Assembly: GCF_023555495.1 (NCBI RefSeq)
Contig: NZ_JALCZO010000002.1
Span: 372,001 to 436,000, forward strand
Length of the DNA stretch: 64,000 nt
Direction of reading: 5' to 3'
Source: Polaribacter sp. Z022
Lineage (GTDB): Bacteria; Bacteroidota; Bacteroidia; Flavobacteriales; Flavobacteriaceae
Part shown: positions 56,111-64,000 of the stretch, in pieces
Position numbering within the stretch: the stretch's first letter is position 1
Layout of the letters: every line of letters starts with the position of its first letter
Program-made: the position numbers and the translations under genes
The notes under the pieces: generated by a model
The model's input: the letters and a program-made list of their open reading frames with translations, nothing else
The model's database searches: none
What the model was told of the DNA's origin: nothing

Positions 56111-58990
56111 TTATTTTCTTAGTAAAGAGAAATGTCCATTTTTAGTTCTTACATTTCCGTTAATATCAATTAAAACTGCATTGTACCAATAGTCGTTTGA
56201 AGGTAATAATTTACCATTATAAATTCCATTCCAACCATTTTGTGATTTTTGATCTATCACTTCTAAAAGTTTACCATATCTATCAAAAATTTTCAAATTT
56301 ATTTCACTGTAAAAGGCATTATTGGTTCCTAATACATTCCAAGTATCTAAATTCCCATCTCCATTTGGTGTAAAGTGTCTTTGAAAATAAATTAAAGAAA
56401 CTTCTTGCGAAGAAACTTCACCACAGTTATTAATATCTCTAATATAAACTTTGTTTAATCCAGGAGGAACATTTGTAAAAGTATATGATAAATTATCATC
56501 ACCTTTTTCAAATTTTGTTATATCATTACTGTTTAAAGCAAATTCGTAATTACCAATTCCAGATACTTTTATGGTTAATGTATTTTCATCTAAACTATCT
56601 TGATCATCAACAAATTCAACAGTCTCAATAGAAGCTATATTTGATTCTTTTACAGTAAATGAGTTATAACCAACAGTTATAATATTATCTGAATTAATTG
56701 CTGGGTTATTTTCATATTCTCTAAATGCTTCAACTTTATAAGTACCTGTTTTATTAGCGTTAAAAGTAGCATTTGTTGCTCCAGATATTAATTGATTATC
56801 TAAATACCATTTATATGTATCAGAATTATTTCCAGTATTTGCGTCTAAATTTAAGGTTATAAGTTGTGGTTTATCAATAGGATTGTTAACGCATAATATT
56901 TGCTCATTAATATTGCCTTGAGGAATTGGTAGTTGTAAAATATTAAATTTAAATTGACCAATACTTTCGCAAGAATTAGAATTTGTAAGAGAAATTCTTA
57001 CAAAAATATCATCTCCATCATTAAATAAATGGTTTTCATAAGGAGGTAAAATTTCATTGTTTTGTAAACCAGCATCTTCTTTGGTCCTAAAATAACTAAA
57101 ACTATGAGTAGTTAAATTTAAAGCACCCCCAGAATTAGAAATTATATCTTGTGTTTTAGTATCAAAGTTATAATAAGAATCACTTGATCCTAAACTATTT
57201 CTACTATTCAAAATAGCAATATTTACATCCAATTCACTAGCGTAAATATCAGGATAAGAAGAAACACCAGATGGATTAACTTTTAATTCAATTTCTTTTG
57301 TTTGATGACAGTTTGTTGTTGTATTGGTAATTTTTACAACTAATTTATGATTTCCATTTACTGCTGTTGTAGCAATTGAGTTTCTATAATTGTTTTTATT
57401 AACTGGAGAAGAAAAAGTAGTATCAGACAATTCGAAAAACTCTATTGATACAGTGTCTGTTCCAGTGTATAATTCTGATTCTTTTATTGTTAAATTAAAA
57501 TTTGTAATAAAATCGTTTGGATTTGAATCAAAGTCACATTGTTGGTAAATATTTATATCATTAATAGTAGGTTTAGGGGTGAATTGAACATCTGCTACAG
57601 CCTCTAAAGATCTTTCTCTACCACAATTGTTAAAATATGTAGTTTTTAAAGTGTAAATTCCATTGGTATCTTTATTAGTTGTACCAACAGTAATTATACT
57701 ATTTGTTTCTCCTGTTAAAAGAGTGTCGTCTTTATACCATTTATAAGTAATTGGTTTGGTTAGGTCAGCAGTATCGTCAAAATCTAAAATATTATTTATT
57801 CCTAAATTTTTACTTTCACCAATACAAACTGATAATTCTCCTGCAATTTTTATCCCAGTATCTATATCTAATAAAGCAACTTTAAAAAATGATTGTATAA
57901 ATGGAGGTAATCCTTCAGAAGACTTTTTAGAACCTAAGGAAATACCATTATGAACATAATCTACATTGCTTCCCAATTCTTCGGGTTTATTAATTACACC
58001 AAGACTAGATTCGTCACTTTTTGCATAATAAATTCTAGCATCAGGTCCTAATTGCAAAGCACCTCTATAGCCATTCCATGTATTAATAGTGGTTCTAGAA
58101 TTGTTTATATCTGTAATGTTATTTTGAGTTAAATCATATTGATAAATAAAAGCATCATTTCTTGTTGCGTTAAAACTCTGGTTGTGGCCACCTGTAGATA
58201 TATATAATCTATTTCCTGTTTGTGAAAATTCTGCTCCATAACTACCAAAGCTAATATTTAATACTTGTCTATTTGAAGCTGTACCTGTTGATGTATTAAA
58301 ATCAAACAATAAACAATCAGAATCTTGACTTGTTATTACTAATTTTGATCCATCAGGAGATACTTTTAAACTTCCCCTGTTTTCAATAAAGCCTCCATTT
58401 ACAGCAGAAATAACAGGTCTTGTTTCAACTCCATCTTTAGTTGCTTTGTACGCATAGATTCTTGTGTTGCTTGCAGATATTATCCAAAACTCATTGCTTT
58501 TGTTAGATTGAATTGCGGTAACTCTTTCTGTCCAATTGCTTCTTTCTGAGTTGTTTAAATCTATTGGGCCACTAACAACACTACCTAAACCTCCATTTTG
58601 TGATAAATCGATAGTATAGTAAAAAAAACCAGGGTTTTGAGAGTTACCAACAACAAAGAGGTAGTAAATATTTGAATCATCTGGCTTTGGAACAAATAAA
58701 GCTGATTGAGCACTAGAAGAATTTCCTCTTAATCCAGTTCCACCAGGCATAACATCATGATTTTTATCCCAAACTGTTGTTCCATCAGAATAAAATCTTA
58801 ATTCTCCTGTTGAGCTAGAAATTGTAGAACATCCTTCATATGTCCATAATTCTCCATTCTCTAAAGCAACTGGGTTACAATCTGTAAAATCTAAACCCGC
58901 ATTAAAACCAAAGTACCAAAAATTGGCTTCTTTTTGAGAAAATACATTTAATGCAAAAAATAAGAGTAAAAAAGATATTAATTTCTTCAT
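56111..58990 (-). CDS. T9SS type B secreted protein with gliding-motility C-terminal domain
   Basis: 959 residues from the ATG at 58990 (KKLISFLLLFFALNVFSQ signal sequence); an earlier ATG at 59005 adds five residues. N-terminal WD40-like/beta-propeller segment (about 20-370; YRGALQLGPDARIYYAKSD), then PKD/Ig-like repeats, and the gliding-motility-associated (type B) C-terminal domain: YFQRHFTPNGDGNLDTWNV (about 868-886), NLKIFDRYGKLLE, NGWNGIYNGKLLPSNDYWY and a final NGHFSLLRK. Exported by type IX secretion to the cell surface. TATATTTG at 59016-59023 fits its promoter. Confidence 0.88.
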   Translation of the reverse strand: MKKLISFLLLFFALNVFSQKEANFWYFGFNAGLDFTDCNPVALENGELWTYEGCSTISSSTGELRFYSDGTTVWDKNHDVMPGGTGLRGNSSSAQSALFVPKPDDSNIYYLFVVGNSQNPGFFYYTIDLSQNGGLGSVVSGPIDLNNSERSNWTERVTAIQSNKSNEFWIISASNTRIYAYKATKDGVETRPVISAVNGGFIENRGSLKVSPDGSKLVITSQDSDCLLFDFNTSTGTASNRQVLNISFGSYGAEFSQTGNRLYISTGGHNQSFNATRNDAFIYQYDLTQNNITDINNSRTTINTWNGYRGALQLGPDARIYYAKSDESSLGVINKPEELGSNVDYVHNGISLGSKKSSEGLPPFIQSFFKVALLDIDTGIKIAGELSVCIGESKNLGINNILDFDDTADLTKPITYKWYKDDTLLTGETNSIITVGTTNKDTNGIYTLKTTYFNNCGRERSLEAVADVQFTPKPTINDINIYQQCDFDSNPNDFITNFNLTIKESELYTGTDTVSIEFFELSDTTFSSPVNKNNYRNSIATTAVNGNHKLVVKITNTTTNCHQTKEIELKVNPSGVSSYPDIYASELDVNIAILNSRNSLGSSDSYYNFDTKTQDIISNSGGALNLTTHSFSYFRTKEDAGLQNNEILPPYENHLFNDGDDIFVRISLTNSNSCESIGQFKFNILQLPIPQGNINEQILCVNNPIDKPQLITLNLDANTGNNSDTYKWYLDNQLISGATNATFNANKTGTYKVEAFREYENNPAINSDNIITVGYNSFTVKESNIASIETVEFVDDQDSLDENTLTIKVSGIGNYEFALNSNDITKFEKGDDNLSYTFTNVPPGLNKVYIRDINNCGEVSSQEVSLIYFQRHFTPNGDGNLDTWNVLGTNNAFYSEINLKIFDRYGKLLEVIDQKSQNGWNGIYNGKLLPSNDYWYNAVLIDINGNVRTKNGHFSLLRK

Positions 58991-59015
58991 TTGACGATAT
59001 TTCATTACTAAACGT

Positions 59016-59023
59016 CAAATATA
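59016..59023 (-). promoter_or_regulatory. -7 element for the T9SS type B gene
   Basis: Minus strand TATATTTG. Distance to the ATG at 58990 gives a leader of about 20 nt, which favours that start over the ATG at 59005. Confidence 0.45.
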
Positions 59024-59034
59024 TCTAAAAAGTA

Positions 59035-59880
59035 CTATAAATCTCTCTTTTTTAACAGTGCAAATGAAAGGTAGATAAAAACAAAAGTCCAAACAGAAAC
59101 AATAAGTATAGAAGTGAATTCTACATCATAACTCTTGGTAAAATTTTCTCCTACTTGATTAGCAACAGATCTAACAGCTCCTAATCTAGAAAAAGGTTCT
59201 TTTATTAGGTTAGCCATAGCTTCTAATGGTAGAAATTGCATAATAGAATCTACTGTGTTTGTAGTGTTTTCTGCATCTTTAAATGACCAAAAAAGATATC
59301 CTTTAAACATACTTTCTGCTATAAACCAAACTACTAAAGCACCAACAGCAAAAGCTGAACGTTTTACTAAAATTCCAAAAAATAATCCCATAGAAAAGAA
59401 ACCTACTAATTTTATAAAAAATGCTAATAGATACTTTAAATCTGAAACTATAATTGCAAACTCATTATAATCAGAATAAATTAAACCCAATACTAATGAT
59501 ACTACAAAAACAAAAATTGTAGAAGTCAATGCAAAAGCAATAACTGTATAAAATTTAGAAAGGATAAATTCTTTTTTACTTAAACCATCAATTAAATTTT
59601 GTTTTAATGTTTTGTAACTGTATTCATTAGCCATCATAGAAACAATTACCAGAAGTAAAAAGAACTTTAAAATCGAAGCCATAAAAGTATTGAAATGCCA
59701 TATATATGGAAAGTTAAATATCCCCATTTCTGCTAAATGAAACTTTATAGGACCAATATCAAATTTTATTGCTGCAATTAGAGCAATAGAAGTCAGTAAG
59801 CCAAAGTAAATTAAAGACAATACTTTGCTTGCTCTGTTATGTTTTAGTTTATGAAATTCTATAGTTAATAGTCTTAACAT
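59035..59880 (-). CDS. ABC-2 type transporter permease
   Basis: 281 residues with six membrane helices and a C-terminal LLKKRDL. The arrangement (N-terminal helix, loop, then MANEYSYKTLKQNLIDGLSKKEF at about 84-106) matches bacteriocin/lantibiotic or efflux ABC-2 permeases such as those that pair with CcmA-like ATPases. It lies 22 bp downstream of its ATPase gene and forms a two-gene exporter. Substrate unknown. Confidence 0.82.
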   Translation of the reverse strand: MLRLLTIEFHKLKHNRASKVLSLIYFGLLTSIALIAAIKFDIGPIKFHLAEMGIFNFPYIWHFNTFMASILKFFLLLVIVSMMANEYSYKTLKQNLIDGLSKKEFILSKFYTVIAFALTSTIFVFVVSLVLGLIYSDYNEFAIIVSDLKYLLAFFIKLVGFFSMGLFFGILVKRSAFAVGALVVWFIAESMFKGYLFWSFKDAENTTNTVDSIMQFLPLEAMANLIKEPFSRLGAVRSVANQVGENFTKSYDVEFTSILIVSVWTFVFIYLSFALLKKRDL

Positions 59881-59902
59881 GACTTTGAATATTTTAGGTT
59901 GA

Positions 59903-60802
59903 TTAGTTGTTGTTGGTTAAATCTAAGAACTGTTGTTCTAAACTTGGTTTACGCTTTATTAAATGTGATAAAACAATGCCATTGTTAAAAAGATATTGAT
60001 TCATTTCTGTAGCAGAAATAGCGTTGTTTAAAGTGGCAATAATAATATCGTGTTCTTTAGTTACTTTAGCTATATCCGAATGTTTTTCTAAAATAGAAAT
60101 CAATTCGTCTTCATTATTATCAACTTTTAATTCAAATAAACCTTTTGAAGCAGTCATTTCATCAACTCTACCACTATAAAGCTTTACACCTTTTCTTATA
60201 ACTACAACATGAGAACATACTTTTTCTACTTCATCTAAAAGGTGAGAAGCCAATAATATAGTTGTTCCATTAGAAGCAATTTCTTTAATAATTTGTCTTA
60301 TTTCGTGAATTCCTTGTGGATCTAAACCATTTGTTGGTTCGTCTAAAATTAATATTTCAGGATCATTTAATAGGGCAGAAGCTATTGCTAAACGTTGCTT
60401 CATACCTAAAGAAAAAGTTTTAAACTTACTATCTCTTCTTTCAAAAAGGTTAACAGTAGTAAGTTTTTCATTTATTTTTTCGGTTGATATGCCTTTAATT
60501 TTACAAATTAATGACAAATTTTGAGTGGCAGTCATGTAAGGGTAAAAGTTTGGTCGCTCTATAATTGCACCAACTTTTTTTAATGCTTCATGCGTAGATA
60601 ATTTGCCATCAAACCAAGAAAAGTCTCCAGATGTTCTGTTTACAACATTTAAAATGATACCTAATGTAGTAGATTTTCCACTTCCATTTGGTCCTAAAAT
60701 TCCGTACACATTTCCTCTTTTAATATCAAAAGAAAGATTGTTTACTGCATGAACTTTTCCGTATTTTTTATCGAGATTTTTAAGTGATAAGATAGTTTCC
60801 AA
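59903..60802 (-). CDS. ABC transporter ATP-binding protein (CcmA/BcrA-like)
   Basis: 299 residues. Walker A GPNGSGKSTTLGIIL (about 37-51), signature FSLGMKQRLAIASALL (about 129-144), Walker B ILILDEPTNGLDPQG and H-loop LLASHLLDEVEKVCSH are intact; LGMKQR and the C-terminal extension (about 220-299) mark the BcrA/NatA type. Drives the ABC-2 permease encoded next. A defence or self-resistance exporter is possible; none can be assigned. Confidence 0.9.
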   Translation of the reverse strand: METILSLKNLDKKYGKVHAVNNLSFDIKRGNVYGILGPNGSGKSTTLGIILNVVNRTSGDFSWFDGKLSTHEALKKVGAIIERPNFYPYMTATQNLSLICKIKGISTEKINEKLTTVNLFERRDSKFKTFSLGMKQRLAIASALLNDPEILILDEPTNGLDPQGIHEIRQIIKEIASNGTTILLASHLLDEVEKVCSHVVVIRKGVKLYSGRVDEMTASKGLFELKVDNNEDELISILEKHSDIAKVTKEHDIIIATLNNAISATEMNQYLFNNGIVLSHLIKRKPSLEQQFLDLTNNN

Positions 60803-60936
60803 AGAAATTGATTTAGTCGATTATGTTTGTAAGACGACTAATTTACAATTTTGTTACTGAAAAAGTAAGAATTATGATGAATGAAGAAGAAAGTTAGAGG
60901 TAGGATGTAAAACTTTTTTATGGATTTTGAGGAAAA

Positions 60937-61068
60937 TTACAATTGCTTTTTTATTTCGTTTTTTCCAGCTTTTCTTTCTGCTTTCCAAAAAAAACGTTTT
61001 CCAAATTTTCGCAAATGTTTGCGCCATTCGTTATCAGATGTTAGAACGCCTTTCTTTTTGGTACTCAT
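60937..61068 (-). CDS. Small basic hypothetical protein (43 residues)
   Basis: Short ORF found by eye: MSTKKKGVLTSDNEWRKHLR followed by KFGKRFFWKAERKAGKNEIK and KQL. Very basic (18 Lys/Arg out of 43) with no hydrophobic segment. Similar 40-50-residue proteins of this character occur in flavobacterial genomes. Its ATG lies 2 bp from the stop of the pRiA4b-like gene on the same strand, so it is the second gene of that unit. Function unknown; RNA- or nucleic-acid-binding is a guess from charge. Confidence 0.55.
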   Translation of the reverse strand: MSTKKKGVLTSDNEWRKHLRKFGKRFFWKAERKAGKNEIKKQL

Positions 61069-61070
61069 TA

Positions 61071-61571
61071 TTAATATTCATTGTAATCAAAATCATCAAA
61101 ATGACCATATTCATCATCTATATCTCCATCATCTCCAAAACCATCTTCTAACTTATCTGCAACAAATTCTTTTTCTGGAGCTTCATTAGGTATTTCACCA
61201 ACTGTTAAAATAATTTGAGGTAAATCTTCTTTTGTTTCAGAAGAAACCTCAATTACTTCTACATAGAAAGTCCACATATTTAAGAAATCGTAAACGTATA
61301 TTAATTTGTTGTTTTCTTCAGGTAAAGTTTCATCTAAAATACAAGATTGCATAGAAATTCCTTCTCCAGCTTCTGCCATATTAAATAACGGAATTTCTTC
61401 ACCTTGGTTCCATTCATCATCTGTTCTGTAAAAAGAAGCCATTTCTTGACCTCCAAAACCAAAAGATTTTGCAATTGTTAAATGTAATTCTTCTAAATTT
61501 AGTTTGTTGTCTACTAAAATAGTTCTTATTACATCTTCTTTGGTGTCTAAAATTACGCGTATTTTGTACAT
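61071..61571 (-). CDS. pRiA4b ORF-3-like (IS1096 passenger TnpR-like) protein
   Basis: 166 residues. The pattern YKIRVILDTKEDVIRTILVD (2-21), ELHLTIAKSFGFGGQEMASF (about 28-47) and IYVYDFLNMWTFYVEV (about 91-106) is that of the pRiA4b ORF-3-like domain, known as a passenger in some insertion elements but mostly chromosomal in Bacteroidota. The tail is very acidic (DEYGHFDDFDYNEY). No transposase is nearby, so mobility is not implied. TATTTTTG at 61595-61602 is a plausible promoter element. Confidence 0.78.
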   Translation of the reverse strand: MYKIRVILDTKEDVIRTILVDNKLNLEELHLTIAKSFGFGGQEMASFYRTDDEWNQGEEIPLFNMAEAGEGISMQSCILDETLPEENNKLIYVYDFLNMWTFYVEVIEVSSETKEDLPQIILTVGEIPNEAPEKEFVADKLEDGFGDDGDIDDEYGHFDDFDYNEY

Positions 61572-61594
61572 AAAATGGATTAATTTTTCTGAAG

Positions 61595-61602
61595 CAAAAA
61601 TA
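61595..61602 (-). promoter_or_regulatory. Candidate -7 element for the pRiA4b-like gene
   Basis: Minus strand TATTTTTG, about 23 bp before the ATG at 61571. Confidence 0.4.
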
Positions 61603-61642
61603 CAAATTTTTATATGTACTTTTACATTATAATCTTAATGAT

Positions 61643-62059
61643 ATGAATACAACTGCTATTTTAAAAGCCTTTAATGAGGCTTCTAAAAATACTTTAATGG
61701 AAACACTTGATATAGAATATGTTGCTGTAGGTAATGATTTTTTAACGGCCAAAATGCCAGTAAATTCTAAAGTACATCAGCCTTATGGTCAATTACATGG
61801 TGGTGCTACAGCAGCCTTGGCTGAAAGCGTTGGTAGTGCAGCTTCTAACTTTTTTATAGACAGTAAAAGTCAATTTGTAAATGGTATTCAATTATCAATT
61901 AATCATATAAAAAGTAAAAAACAAGGTGTTGTTTTTGCAACTGCAAAAAATATTCACAAAGGTAAAAGTACTCATTTGTGGGAAGTTACTATTGTAGACG
62001 AAAATGATGATTTAATATCTGTTGCTAAAATGACAAATATTGTTTTAACCAAAAAATAA
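61643..62059 (+). CDS. PaaI-family hotdog thioesterase
   Basis: 138 residues forming one hotdog fold. The PaaI/DHNA-CoA thioesterase motif HGGATAALAESVGSAASNFF (about 52-71) carries the catalytic Glu in the AES helix; VNGIQLSINHIKSKKQG follows. It directly precedes an isochorismate synthase gene (14-bp gap), so hydrolysis of 1,4-dihydroxy-2-naphthoyl-CoA in menaquinone synthesis (MenI role) is a good inference, though PaaI enzymes are broad. Confidence 0.8.
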   Translation: MNTTAILKAFNEASKNTLMETLDIEYVAVGNDFLTAKMPVNSKVHQPYGQLHGGATAALAESVGSAASNFFIDSKSQFVNGIQLSINHIKSKKQGVVFATAKNIHKGKSTHLWEVTIVDENDDLISVAKMTNIVLTKK

Positions 62060-62072
62060 TTCTGACTTTACA

Positions 62073-63119
62073 TTGAATATTATTTCTAATAAAATTGAAG
62101 GGAGCTTTGAAAATAAATTACCCTTTGTAGCCTATAGAAAGCCTAATTCTGTTGAGGTTTCTGGGTTTTTTATGAATGATGATGATTTAGAGTTTTCATC
62201 TGAAATTAATGAATCTGGTTTTGTTTTTGCACCTTTTAATAGTGATGAAAAAGCAGTAATTTTTTCTGCGGATAAAGCAGAAATTATAAACGAAAAATTT
62301 AATTTAAATGAAGAATTAACACTTAATATTAGTAATAGTGTTGTTAATAGTTCTGATAAGTTAAAGCATCTTAAATTAGTAGAAAAAACGATTGAAGAAA
62401 TTAAAAAGAACGCACTAAAAAAAGTTGTAGTTTCTAGAAAAGAAGAAGTACAATTGCATAAGTTTGATGTTTTAATCACTTTTAAAAAATTACTAAAAAC
62501 TTATTCGAATGCTTTTGTTTACGTTTGGTTTCATCCTAAAGTAGGGTTGTGGTTAGGTGCAACACCAGAAACTCTTTTAAATATTTTTGATAATAATTTT
62601 AAAACAATGTCTTTAGCAGGAACTCAAGTTTATAAAACTAATGAAGAGGTAATTTGGAAGGCTAAAGAATTAGATGAACAGCAATTAGTGACTGATTTTA
62701 TAAATAATCAATTAAAAAATATATCATCTAAACTTAAAATAGAGAAAACAGAAACTGTAAAAGCTGGAAATTTATTGCATTTAAGAACCAAGGTTGAAGG
62801 TGTTTTAAATGAAGAAGCTAGTTTAAAACAAATAATAAGAGGTTTGCATCCAACACCTGCAGTATGTGGCTTACCAAGAGAAAAGGCAAAAGATTTTATT
62901 TTAAAAAATGAGCATTATAATAGAACATTTTATACTGGTTTTTTAGGAGAGTTAAATATTGAAAAGAAATCTTCTTTGTTTGTAAATCTTAGATGTATGA
63001 ATGTAAAAGATAAAGTAGCTACTTTATATATTGGTGGGGGTATAACAAAAGAAAGTAACCCACAAAAAGAATGGGAAGAAACTATAGCAAAAAGTAAAAC
63101 TATTAAACAAGTATTATAA
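62073..63119 (+). CDS. menF: Isochorismate synthase (MenF-like), TTG start
   Basis: 348 residues from a TTG at 62073; no upstream ATG in frame before the previous gene ends, and the family N-terminal segment is present. Converts chorismate to isochorismate for menaquinone. Chorismate-binding motifs are visible: VVSRKEEVQLHKFDV (about 120-134), GATPETLLNIF, LAGTQVYKTNEEVIWKAKE (about 184-202) and IIRGLHPTPAVCGLPREKAK (about 257-276) plus YNRTFYTGFLGEL. Somewhat short, as in many Bacteroidota MenF/EntC proteins. It is co-transcribed with the thioesterase and ends at a strong terminator. Confidence 0.87.
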   Translation: MNIISNKIEGSFENKLPFVAYRKPNSVEVSGFFMNDDDLEFSSEINESGFVFAPFNSDEKAVIFSADKAEIINEKFNLNEELTLNISNSVVNSSDKLKHLKLVEKTIEEIKKNALKKVVVSRKEEVQLHKFDVLITFKKLLKTYSNAFVYVWFHPKVGLWLGATPETLLNIFDNNFKTMSLAGTQVYKTNEEVIWKAKELDEQQLVTDFINNQLKNISSKLKIEKTETVKAGNLLHLRTKVEGVLNEEASLKQIIRGLHPTPAVCGLPREKAKDFILKNEHYNRTFYTGFLGELNIEKKSSLFVNLRCMNVKDKVATLYIGGGITKESNPQKEWEETIAKSKTIKQVL

Positions 63120-63123
63120 TATA

Positions 63124-63157
63124 AAAAAGCCACAAGTTTAACACTTGTGGCTTTTTA
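63124..63157 (+). terminator. Terminator after menF
   Basis: AAAAAGCCACAAGT (63124-63137) pairs fully with ACTTGTGGCTTTTT (63143-63156), a 14-bp stem with a 5-nt loop. It lies 4 bp after the menF stop. Confidence 0.9.
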
Positions 63158-63244
63158 GAGTAAAATGAATTTGAATTAAAATTGTAATTATATAAACTTA
63201 GTATAAGTTACTTTAAAGTTTATAAATAAAAGGTTTATTTACCT

Positions 63245-63604
63245 TTATATATCATCAAAAGATACATCTGTAAAACTCTCTGTAGATTTAGTTTCTTCAG
63301 TTGTTTCTTCTTTCTTAAAATCTTTTTGGTGGCGTTCACTAATTACTTCACTTCCTTTTTCGTTTAAAATGTAATCAGTTGCTTTACCTAACATTTCTTT
63401 AAAATCAGTAAAATCTTCTTTGTATAGGTAAATTTTGTGTTTTTGGTAATGGAAAGAACCATCATCATGTGTAAACTTTTTACTTTCTGTAACAGTTAAG
63501 TAATAATCATCTGCTTTTGTTGCTCTAACATCAAAAAAGTAAGTTCTTCTTCCTGCTCTTAATACTTGTGAAAAAATTTCTTCCTGTTCAACTCTCTCTG
63601 CCAT
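63245..63604 (-). CDS. DUF3276 PUR-alpha-like nucleic-acid-binding protein
   Basis: 119 residues. RVEQEEIFSQVLRAGRRTYF (4-23) and FDVRATKADDYYLTVTESKK (24-43) followed by HYQKHKIYLYKEDFTDFKEM (52-71) are the PUR repeat with its beta-strands and closing helix (single-stranded DNA/RNA-binding family). The acidic tail is Glu/Thr rich. Abundant in Bacteroidota; role in vivo is not established. Lies 82 bp from the ABC gene end with its own region, in which no clear promoter is seen. Confidence 0.85.
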   Translation of the reverse strand: MAERVEQEEIFSQVLRAGRRTYFFDVRATKADDYYLTVTESKKFTHDDGSFHYQKHKIYLYKEDFTDFKEMLGKATDYILNEKGSEVISERHQKDFKKEETTEETKSTESFTDVSFDDI

Positions 63605-63685
63605 AATTCTTTTTAAATAGTCGTTATAAAATGTTTGTTATACTTAACAAATCTAACAAAATATTTTATTTAGCAATGTTAAAGA

Positions 63686-64000
63686 TTAAATTTCTTTTTC
63701 TAAAAGTTGTTGTTCGTATAAATCTTTATAATAGCCTTCTTGTGTTATTAATTGATTATGAGTTCCTTGTTGTGTTATTTTACCCTCATTTAAAACTATA
63801 ATTTTATCAGCATTTTTAGCCGAAGAAATACGATGACTAATAATAAAGGTTGTAATATCTTTAGAAATACGTTCTAAATTCGACAAGATTTTTTCTTCTG
63901 TTTCAGTATCTACAGCCGATAAACAATCGTCAAAAATTAAAATTTTAGGTTTTTTAATTATAGCTCTAGCTATAGAAACACGTTGTTTTTGTCCACCAGA
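63686..64000 (-). CDS. ABC exporter (MsbA-type), C-terminal part; gene continues past the right edge
   Basis: The frame is open from 64000 to the stop at 63686; 104 codons are visible. It opens with [18 protein letters not shown] (ABC signature), then [20 protein letters not shown] (Walker B and D-loop), [20 protein letters not shown] (H-loop) and closes with [19 protein letters not shown]. The tail is typical for fused transmembrane-ATPase exporters (MsbA/LmrA-like). In Walker B the catalytic acid after the Asp is Asp rather than Glu (FDDCLSAVD), as in the degenerate site of heterodimeric exporters. Promoter and the rest of the gene are outside the window. Confidence 0.85.
   Translation of the reverse strand, partial: SGGQKQRVSIARAIIKKPKILIFDDCLSAVDTETEEKILSNLERISKDITTFIISHRISSAKNADKIIVLNEGKITQQGTHNQLITQEGYYKDLYEQQLLEKEI

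Noticed and set aside
61071..61571. Insertion sequence suggested by the IS1096-passenger-like domain
   Set aside because: No transposase, inverted ends or target duplication nearby; such domains are common chromosomal genes in Bacteroidota.

Overview
The window is chromosomal DNA from a very AT-rich Bacteroidota bacterium, most likely a marine member of the Flavobacteriaceae (Polaribacter/Tenacibaculum-like). The evidence is promoter elements of the Bacteroidota type (TTTG, about 19 bp, TAnnTTTG), PorV/PorQ-family and gliding/type-IX-sorted proteins, and a CarB lacking the C-terminal regulatory domain. I infer the family from gene content and style; I could not run a marker comparison. No rRNA, tRNA, CRISPR array or insertion sequence was found.

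Region 1 (1-13.4 kb, + strand) is the downstream part of a surface-polysaccharide cluster. Genes are packed with 1-11 bp overlaps: a NeuC-like epimerase cut by the left edge, a NeuA-like CMP-sugar synthetase (so a nonulosonic or sialic-type sugar), a GT-B-like protein, five GT4 glycosyltransferases, a Wzy/ligase-like membrane protein, a CapK/PaaK-like adenylate-forming enzyme, a GT2 enzyme and the polyprenyl-phosphate sugar transferase that would start the repeat unit.

Region 2 (13.4-29.3 kb) is mixed housekeeping: an Lnb/DUF4105 envelope protein, a PorV/PorQ protein, a YheT hydrolase, PssA, LptB, TatC, KpsF, RecQ, a three-gene operon (unknown protein, TPR histidine kinase, NarL-type regulator), a ZIP transporter, a small methyltransferase and a THUMP RNA methyltransferase.

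Region 3 (29.3-35.2 kb) is the accessory part and the main discovery candidate. Two overlapping minus-strand genes encode a 1173-residue helicase with a C-terminal PD-(D/E)XK-type nuclease and a 664-residue protein with a MID/PIWI-like layout. They are framed by nested inverted repeats that follow integron-cassette logic: the cassette begins TTGTGCCTA and carries the complementary TAGGCACAAC near its end, and this unit splits an outer TTCGCTAAC / GTTAGCGAA pair. The reading is a 5.6 kb gene cassette, probably antiphage or anti-plasmid, inserted at an attC-like site between the THUMP methyltransferase and yidC.

Region 4 (35.2-64 kb) is again core: YidC, PyrG, ribosomal protein L34 (rpmH), CarB, a serine esterase, a degenerate dihydroorotase, a BatA-type membrane protein, a TIGR02757 protein, a CPBP protease, LolD, a DUF5916/CBM9 outer-membrane protein, SucC, UvrB, a type-IX (type B) secreted protein, a two-gene ABC exporter, a pRiA4b ORF-3-like protein with a 43-residue basic protein, a hotdog thioesterase plus isochorismate synthase (menaquinone), a DUF3276 PUR-alpha-like protein, and the C-terminal end of an ABC exporter cut by the right edge. 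Longest gene-free stretches are about 280 bp (29281-29561), 240 bp (51147-51389) and 215 bp (35065-35279); the first and last hold the cassette ends.
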